Assembly: GCA_023230925.1 (NCBI GenBank)
Contig: JALNWK010000073.1
Location: 1 to 10,414 of the forward strand
DNA: 10,414 bases
Source of the DNA: Limnochordia bacterium
Lineage (GTDB): Bacteria > Bacillota > Limnochordia > DUMW01
Direction: 5' to 3'
Numbering within the stretch: the stretch's first letter is position 1; every line of letters starts with the position of its first letter. This document shows positions 7,479 to 10,414 of this stretch, in pieces. The notes under the pieces are model-generated. The model had not been told where the DNA came from. It was given only the letters and a program-made list of their open reading frames with translations, and did no database searches. The position numbers were made by a program, and so were the translations under genes.

Positions 7479-7732
7479 TCCTTCTCTGGTTGTGAATCAG
7501 CTGCTTTTGCTTCCTTTTGCTCCACCAACGCCTCCATTTCCTCAATAGCCCCCCGTACAGCCTTGAGTCCTTCAAGCAAGGCTGCTTCATGGGCCCGTAG
7601 AGCCTGGAGCGTGGACTCATGGGAGTGATAGCTGGCCGCCGGGGCACCCGTACAGCCACAGGGATAATTATATCCCCGATAGGACCAGGGCTGTGCGTAA
7701 CCCTGATATGGTACCTGTTGATAACGCCACAT
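7475..7732 (-). CDS. Small Tyr/Trp-rich protein with coiled-coil tail, unknown function
   Basis: This 85-residue protein has no family I can name with certainty. The first 35 residues are rich in Tyr, Trp, Gln, Gly and Pro (MWRYQQVPYQGYAQPW, then YRGYNYPCGCTGAP with two close cysteines). The rest is a charged amphipathic helix (about 40-80, STLQALRAHEAALLEGLKAV and EMEALVEQKEAK) that looks like a coiled coil. There is no signal peptide or membrane segment. The arrangement recalls small DUF5320-like proteins and some spore-coat proteins, but that is an analogy. The start is well supported: AGGGGGG lies six bases before ATG 7732. A longer overlapping frame (7453-7788) is rejected because it lacks such a site. 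The gene lies divergently from the lipoprotein gene and just upstream of the ATPase transcription unit. Confidence 0.75.
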   Translation of the reverse strand: MWRYQQVPYQGYAQPWSYRGYNYPCGCTGAPAASYHSHESTLQALRAHEAALLEGLKAVRGAIEEMEALVEQKEAKAADSQPEKD

Positions 7733-7752
7733 AGTTTTCCCCCCTGTATTCT

Positions 7753-7771
7753 TAGGCTATGTTTTAGCCTA
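7753..7771. repeat. Short perfect inverted repeat upstream of the small gene
   Basis: TAGGCTA (7753-7759) and TAGCCTA (7765-7771) form a perfect 7-bp inverted repeat around a 5-base centre. It lies 21 bases upstream of the small gene's start on the minus strand, in the divergent intergenic region, and overlaps the candidate -10 element. It may be an operator or a leader hairpin. Confidence 0.5.
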
Positions 7772-7792
7772 TGCATGGGAGCATCCACCTGT
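7765..7792 (-). promoter_or_regulatory. Candidate sigma-K-like promoter of the small gene
   Basis: On the minus strand CATAGGCTA (7773-7765) fits the sporulation sigma-K -10 pattern CATAnnnTA, and an AC dinucleotide (7792-7791) lies 17 bases upstream, as in the sigma-K -35 element. No sigma-A promoter was found for this gene. The consensus is short, so a chance match is possible. Confidence 0.3.
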
Positions 7793-7866
7793 GCGGTTTT
7801 CCGATAATTCCCAAGAGGTAGTCTATAACAGCAAAACGAAATATATCCATAACAGGAGGGATCTAT

Positions 7867-8757
7867 ATGAAACGCATACTAATGGTTGTATTTTCCTTAT
7901 TATTTCTTGCCGGTTGTCTTTCCACTGTGATGTCGCCCGCAAATGTGGCTGATACAATCAGCGTCCTTGGGGAGAGCTACCGTGTGGGGGATATCGAAAG
8001 CATAGTCCAGCTACATACCGATCCTTTCAATCGGTCCACAGCAATGGATGTTACACACGCTGACCTTCTTGAGGAACTATCAGCATTCTATACAGAATAC
8101 GCCTATACGGTCTATACCGTTGATGATATCCAAGTGGAGGAGTTGGCGCCAAACATTGCCCTGTGTACCTTCAATATCCAATCAGTAGCAGAGGGAGCAA
8201 CTTCTACCATAGCCGCCCATAAAAAAGTACAACTGACCCTGCAATACATGGGTAGATGGCAGATCATTGGAGAAAATATTATTTCTATCGATGAGATCAT
8301 TGAGGAAGAGCATAAGCGCCCAGCCCTGCAATTGAACGTCCAACTAGTCGGTTCAGATTCTTTTAAGGGGAAAGTAACAGAAAGCATGGAACTCCTTTAT
8401 GAACAAAGCTACGAGCATTTTGCCTTAGTCAACGGCACCCTAAGCAAGATCCAAGCAGGACAACGCTCGGGGGCAGAGGTGTGGACTAGGACCTTCGTAA
8501 TCGGTCCAAGCTCACAGAACACCGATGTATATTGGTTGGCTTCGATTATCGTCCACGACACAGTCCATGTAGTCCAATACTTGGAGCAACGGACCTATTT
8601 CGGCAAAGAGGCCGAATTGGAGGCTTTGAGAGTCCAGTTAGCATGTCTTCAGGCGCTAAATGCACCTGAATATCATATTAGCCGCATCCAACAAATCCTA
8701 GACGACCCCGATAACAACAACTATTGGGACGTTGATTATAACGATCGCAATTGGTAG
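7867..8757 (+). CDS. Lipoprotein with NTF2-like region and HDxxH C-terminal region
   Basis: This 296-residue protein starts with a lipoprotein signal peptide: MKR, a hydrophobic core and the lipobox LAGC, with C17 as the lipidated cysteine, so it should be anchored outside on the membrane. Residues 25-140 look like an NTF2/SnoaL-like fold: an initial helix pair (ANVADTISVLGESYRVGDIE), alternating strands, and the closing strand RWQIIGENI. Residues 153-296 form a second region with IIVHDTVHVVQYLEQ (227-241), followed by AELEALRVQLACL and an end in YWDVDYNDRNW. H230-D-T-V-H234 with following E250 resembles an HExxH zinc-protease helix in which Glu is Asp; catalysis is therefore uncertain. The start has AGGAGGG (7854-7860) six bases upstream. 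No convincing sigma-A promoter was found upstream. Function unknown; a surface-associated binding or hydrolytic role is an inference. Confidence 0.8.
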   Translation: MKRILMVVFSLLFLAGCLSTVMSPANVADTISVLGESYRVGDIESIVQLHTDPFNRSTAMDVTHADLLEELSAFYTEYAYTVYTVDDIQVEELAPNIALCTFNIQSVAEGATSTIAAHKKVQLTLQYMGRWQIIGENIISIDEIIEEEHKRPALQLNVQLVGSDSFKGKVTESMELLYEQSYEHFALVNGTLSKIQAGQRSGAEVWTRTFVIGPSSQNTDVYWLASIIVHDTVHVVQYLEQRTYFGKEAELEALRVQLACLQALNAPEYHISRIQQILDDPDNNNYWDVDYNDRNW

Positions 8758-8788
8758 GATTTCCTTTGCGATAAACCGAAGACCTTCC

Positions 8789-8818
8789 TTCACACTTTTG
8801 CTGTATTTGCAATATCAT
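8789..8818 (+). promoter_or_regulatory. Candidate sigma-A promoter of the LysM gene
   Basis: TTCACA (8789-8794) and TATCAT (8813-8818) each match the consensus at five of six positions, with an 18-base spacer. Transcription would start near 8825, giving a leader of about 40 bases. It lies in the 108-base gap after the lipoprotein gene. Confidence 0.5.
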
Positions 8819-8865
8819 ATAGCGAAAAAACCTTTATATCAGGATCTTGGAAGGAAGGGAAACGA

Positions 8866-9693
8866 ATGACATCCAGTGTCTATGACTCTTACCCAGTATT
8901 CGGGTATGCTACCTATCCAGAATCCTACTGGAATATCCCCCAAGGTTATTTGTACTCGTCCCAGGAAATACAACCACAGCAGGTCTGTCCCCCCGGTACA
9001 TTTTCCTATACCGTGGTACCAGGGGACACCCTCTTTTTCATCGCCCAGCGCTTTGGCACCACCGTTAATGCTATCCTCGCAGTCAACCCCCAGATTACTA
9101 ATCCTAACCTGATTTTCCCAGGGCAAGTGATCTGCATACCAAGTGCGGCTCCACCTCCTCCACCAGTCTGTCCATCAGGCACCTTTGCTTACACCGTGGT
9201 ACCAGGGGACACCCTCTTTTTCATCGCCCAGCGCTTTGGCACCACCGTTAATGCTATCCTCGCAGTCAACCCCCAGATTACTAATCCCAACTTGATTTTC
9301 CCAGGGCAGGTAATCTGCATACCAAGCGCGGGTCCACCACCTCCACCCGTTTGTCCAGCAGGAACATTTGCTTATACCGTAGTACCAGGGGATACACTGT
9401 TCTTGATAGCACAGCGCTTTGGCACCACCGTTAATGCTATCCTCGCGGTCAATCCACAGATTACTAATCCCAACTTGATTTTCCCAGGGCAGGTAATCTG
9501 CATACCGAGCGCGGGTCCACCACCTCCACCCGTTTGTCCAGCAGGAACATTTGCTTATACCGTAGTACCAGGGGATACACTGTTCTTCATCGCCCAGCGC
9601 TTTGGCACCACCGTTAATGCTATCCTCGCGGTCAATCCACAGATTACTAATCCTAGCTTGATCTTCCCAGGGCAAGTAATCTGCATACCCTAG
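8866..9693 (+). CDS. Leaderless four-LysM repeat protein with Tyr-rich head
   Basis: This 275-residue protein contains four LysM modules, which bind N-acetylglucosamine glycans such as peptidoglycan. After a Tyr-rich head (residues 1-39, with YDSYPVFGYATYPESYW) come modules at 40-100, 101-161, 162-222 and 223-275. Each reads CPxGTFxYTVVPGDTLF, then IAQRFGTTVNAILAVNPQIT and LIFPGQVICIP, and the modules are joined by SAxPPPPP linkers. Each module is bracketed by two cysteines (module positions 2 and 51), suggesting one disulfide per module if exported. There is no signal peptide or membrane segment, so it may act inside the mother cell as a spore-coat or cortex-binding protein, as SafA-type LysM proteins do, or leave by another route; this is an inference. 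GGAAGGAAGGG (8849-8859) precedes ATG 8866 by six bases. A strong hairpin follows. Confidence 0.9.
   Translation: MTSSVYDSYPVFGYATYPESYWNIPQGYLYSSQEIQPQQVCPPGTFSYTVVPGDTLFFIAQRFGTTVNAILAVNPQITNPNLIFPGQVICIPSAAPPPPPVCPSGTFAYTVVPGDTLFFIAQRFGTTVNAILAVNPQITNPNLIFPGQVICIPSAGPPPPPVCPAGTFAYTVVPGDTLFLIAQRFGTTVNAILAVNPQITNPNLIFPGQVICIPSAGPPPPPVCPAGTFAYTVVPGDTLFFIAQRFGTTVNAILAVNPQITNPSLIFPGQVICIP
8983..9690 (+). repeat. Four tandem 183-bp coding repeats (LysM units)
   Basis: The unit of 183 bases (61 codons) occurs at 8983-9165, 9166-9348, 9349-9531 and, without its linker, 9532-9690. The spacing is exact (for example TACCGT motifs start 183 bases apart). Protein identity is nearly complete, but synonymous variants come in two sets: GACACCCTC/TTCATCGCCCAG in units 1-2 and GATACACTG/TTGATAGCACAG in unit 3. 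Unit 4 mixes the two sets, and the 3' part of unit 2 matches unit 3. Confidence 0.95.
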
Positions 9694-9704
9694 CACAAAG
9701 AATT

Positions 9705-9739
9705 ACAGGCGTCAGGACAAATCCTGACGCCTGTCTTCT
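9705..9739 (+). terminator. Hairpin terminator after the LysM gene
   Basis: A perfect 13-bp stem (9705-9717 with 9722-9734, core CAGGCGTCAGGA) with loop CAAA lies 11 bases after the stop codon. The following CTTCT is a weak T-tract, so efficiency is uncertain, but position and stem strength support termination. Confidence 0.75.
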
Positions 9740-9894
9740 ACCGACGATAATTTTCTTCGCATATCCTTGTCTAGACTCGTGACCACTACGGTTAGATCAT
9801 CCAACACCCGATGTGTCATCGTATGAGTCAACGATTCACGGGTACTAGCTCCATCTCCAATTCCTGTAGGTTCAACAGCTGCTAAGCATACCAC
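9712..9894 (-). other. Small open frame of doubtful status, possible gene remnant
   Basis: A 60-codon minus-strand frame (GTG start at 9894) reads through EPTGIGDGASTRESL and then an amphipathic helix-like part (HRVLDDLTVVVTSLDKDM, RRKLSSVEDRR). It has no Shine-Dalgarno, its stop lies inside the stem of the LysM-gene terminator, and its beginning overlaps the end of the decayed transposase in another frame. The composition looks protein-like, so it may be a remnant of a gene or of the mobile element's flank. I do not recognise it. Confidence 0.2.
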
Positions 9895-10302
9895 CTTTGT
9901 CGAGTCTGTACATTAGGTTCGACATACCCCCCCGATGATGTCCTTCCTACACGGGTAATGGGTGTACGGCTGTCCGGGGTACATAGACATTCTTACGCAT
10001 TACTTTCCTTACCGCTTTCTCAGCTATTTCTTTTAGTGAACCTAGGCTGAGATTTATCTTGCGCATGAACTCAACAACATTGTCAGTTAATTTCTGTAGG
10101 CGTCAGGTATTGCGCCAACACAGTAGCTCCATCATCGCGCCAAGTCCTTCCCGACTCCAGCTTCGTTTACCCTTAACACGGCGAGCAAAACGAGACATTT
10201 GGCTTCCACCCGCACCGAGTTCTCGTAGGGCGTCTACAGATATCCACGGGCTTCTAGACGTTTTCTGTAGTCTACCGTAGCATCAGCTATTTGTAAACGT
10301 AA
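9872..10302 (-). pseudogene. Decayed ISLre2-type transposase, C-terminal part
   Basis: On the minus strand the protein LRLQIADATVDYRKRLEARG is followed, after a one-base frameshift at about 10235 (CTGTAGAC), by ALRELGAGGSQMSRFARRVK, then GKRSWSREGLGAMMELLCW. The same frame continues past an in-frame TGA after WRNT and a TAG after AVHPLPV, with EIAEKAVRKVMRKNVYVP between them, and ends at TGA 9872. The MSRFARR-VKG-SWSxEGL pattern is that of ISLre2-family DDE transposases. The N-terminal two thirds are missing: homology stops at the terminator of the next gene. It is therefore a dead, truncated insertion-sequence copy. Confidence 0.8.
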
Positions 10303-10334
10303 AAAAGACCCCACCTGGCCTTCTGGGTGGGGGT
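10301..10334 (-). terminator. Intrinsic terminator of the gene entering from the right
   Basis: On the minus strand CCCCACC (10332-10326) pairs with GGTGGGG (10315-10309) around a 10-base loop, followed by TC and six T (10306-10301). It lies 14 bases after the stop codon of the partial gene at 10348-10413, and is a textbook rho-independent terminator. Confidence 0.92.
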
Positions 10335-10347
10335 TGTGTTATGCTTG

Positions 10348-10413
10348 TTAGTTTTTCTTCTGTGTACGGCAATAGTCGGGGATTTCGGGAGACCAGGGCA
10401 TGAACCGTTCGAG
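10348..10413 (-). CDS. C-terminal end of an unidentified gene (cut by window edge)
   Basis: A minus-strand frame enters from the right edge and ends at TAA 10350-10348. Its last 21 residues include RFMPWSPEIPDYCRTQKK. The basic, polar tail followed closely by a strong intrinsic terminator indicates a real gene end. Too little is visible to name the product. Confidence 0.6.
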   Translation of the reverse strand, partial: LERFMPWSPEIPDYCRTQKKN

Positions 10414-10414
10414 G

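Noticed and set aside
7453..7788. A 111-codon minus-strand frame overlapping the 85-residue gene
   Set aside because: It has no ribosome site, while the overlapping 7732-7475 frame has AGGGGGG at ideal distance and a coherent head-plus-coiled-coil composition.
8783..8858. 9-bp complementarity between CCTTCCTTC (8783-8791) and the LysM ribosome site (8850-8858)
   Set aside because: The candidate promoter places the transcript start near 8825, after the first arm, and purine/pyrimidine-rich tracts pair easily by chance.
9175..9696. A 173-codon minus-strand frame across the LysM repeats
   Set aside because: It is the antisense shadow of the repeated LysM coding units; its repetitiveness comes from the real gene.
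9706..10107. Direct repeat AGGCGTCAGG in the LysM terminator and in the transposase relic
   Set aside because: Only ten bases, in unrelated contexts (hairpin arm and coding relic), and no flanking similarity.
10100..10110. In-frame TGA in the transposase relic as a recoded codon
   Set aside because: The same relic also has a frameshift, a TAG stop and a missing N-terminus, so simple decay explains it.

Overview
The window looks like chromosomal DNA from a Gram-positive, low-to-mid G+C bacterium (Bacillota, probably a clostridial or Limnochordia-type lineage). The reasons are strong purine-rich Shine-Dalgarno sites, sigma-A-like promoters, a yybP-ykoY riboswitch with an intrinsic-terminator platform, cysteine-bracketed LysM repeats of the Bacillota type, and ISLre2-like transposase remnants. 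No ribosomal or marker gene is present, so the lineage is an inference.

Layout, left to right. Positions 2-109 hold the last codons of an insertion-sequence transposase, followed by about 500 bases without a convincing gene. A two-gene plus-strand operon (621-3070) encodes an ABC-2 type exporter: an ATPase and a large two-lobed membrane permease. It ends at a strong hairpin (3074-3100) shared with convergent minus-strand genes. On the minus strand, a small Tyr/Trp-rich protein gene (7732-7475) is followed by a sigma-A-like promoter, a yybP-ykoY (Mn2+) riboswitch with a terminator switch, a P-type Ca2+/Mn2+-type ATPase (7299-4639), and 38 bases later threonine synthase (4600-3104). On the plus strand, 7867-8757 encodes a lipoprotein with an NTF2-like region and an HDxxH-containing C-terminal region, and 8866-9693 encodes a leaderless protein with four nearly identical LysM modules, closed by a 13-bp hairpin. 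The right edge carries a decayed ISLre2-type transposase (minus strand, one frameshift and two internal stops), then an intrinsic terminator and the last codons of another minus-strand gene that runs off the window.

The best supported regulatory story is metal homeostasis. Mn2+ binding to the aptamer should hold the strand GACCUUU in P1, prevent the overlapping terminator hairpin from forming, and so switch on the cation-exporting ATPase and possibly the downstream threonine synthase gene. A second, weaker theme is the cell or spore surface: an aromatic-rich small protein with a sigma-K-like promoter, a lipoprotein, and a leaderless LysM repeat protein with a Tyr-rich head lie side by side. 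I see no CRISPR array, tRNA, rRNA, defence island or clearly novel multi-gene system.
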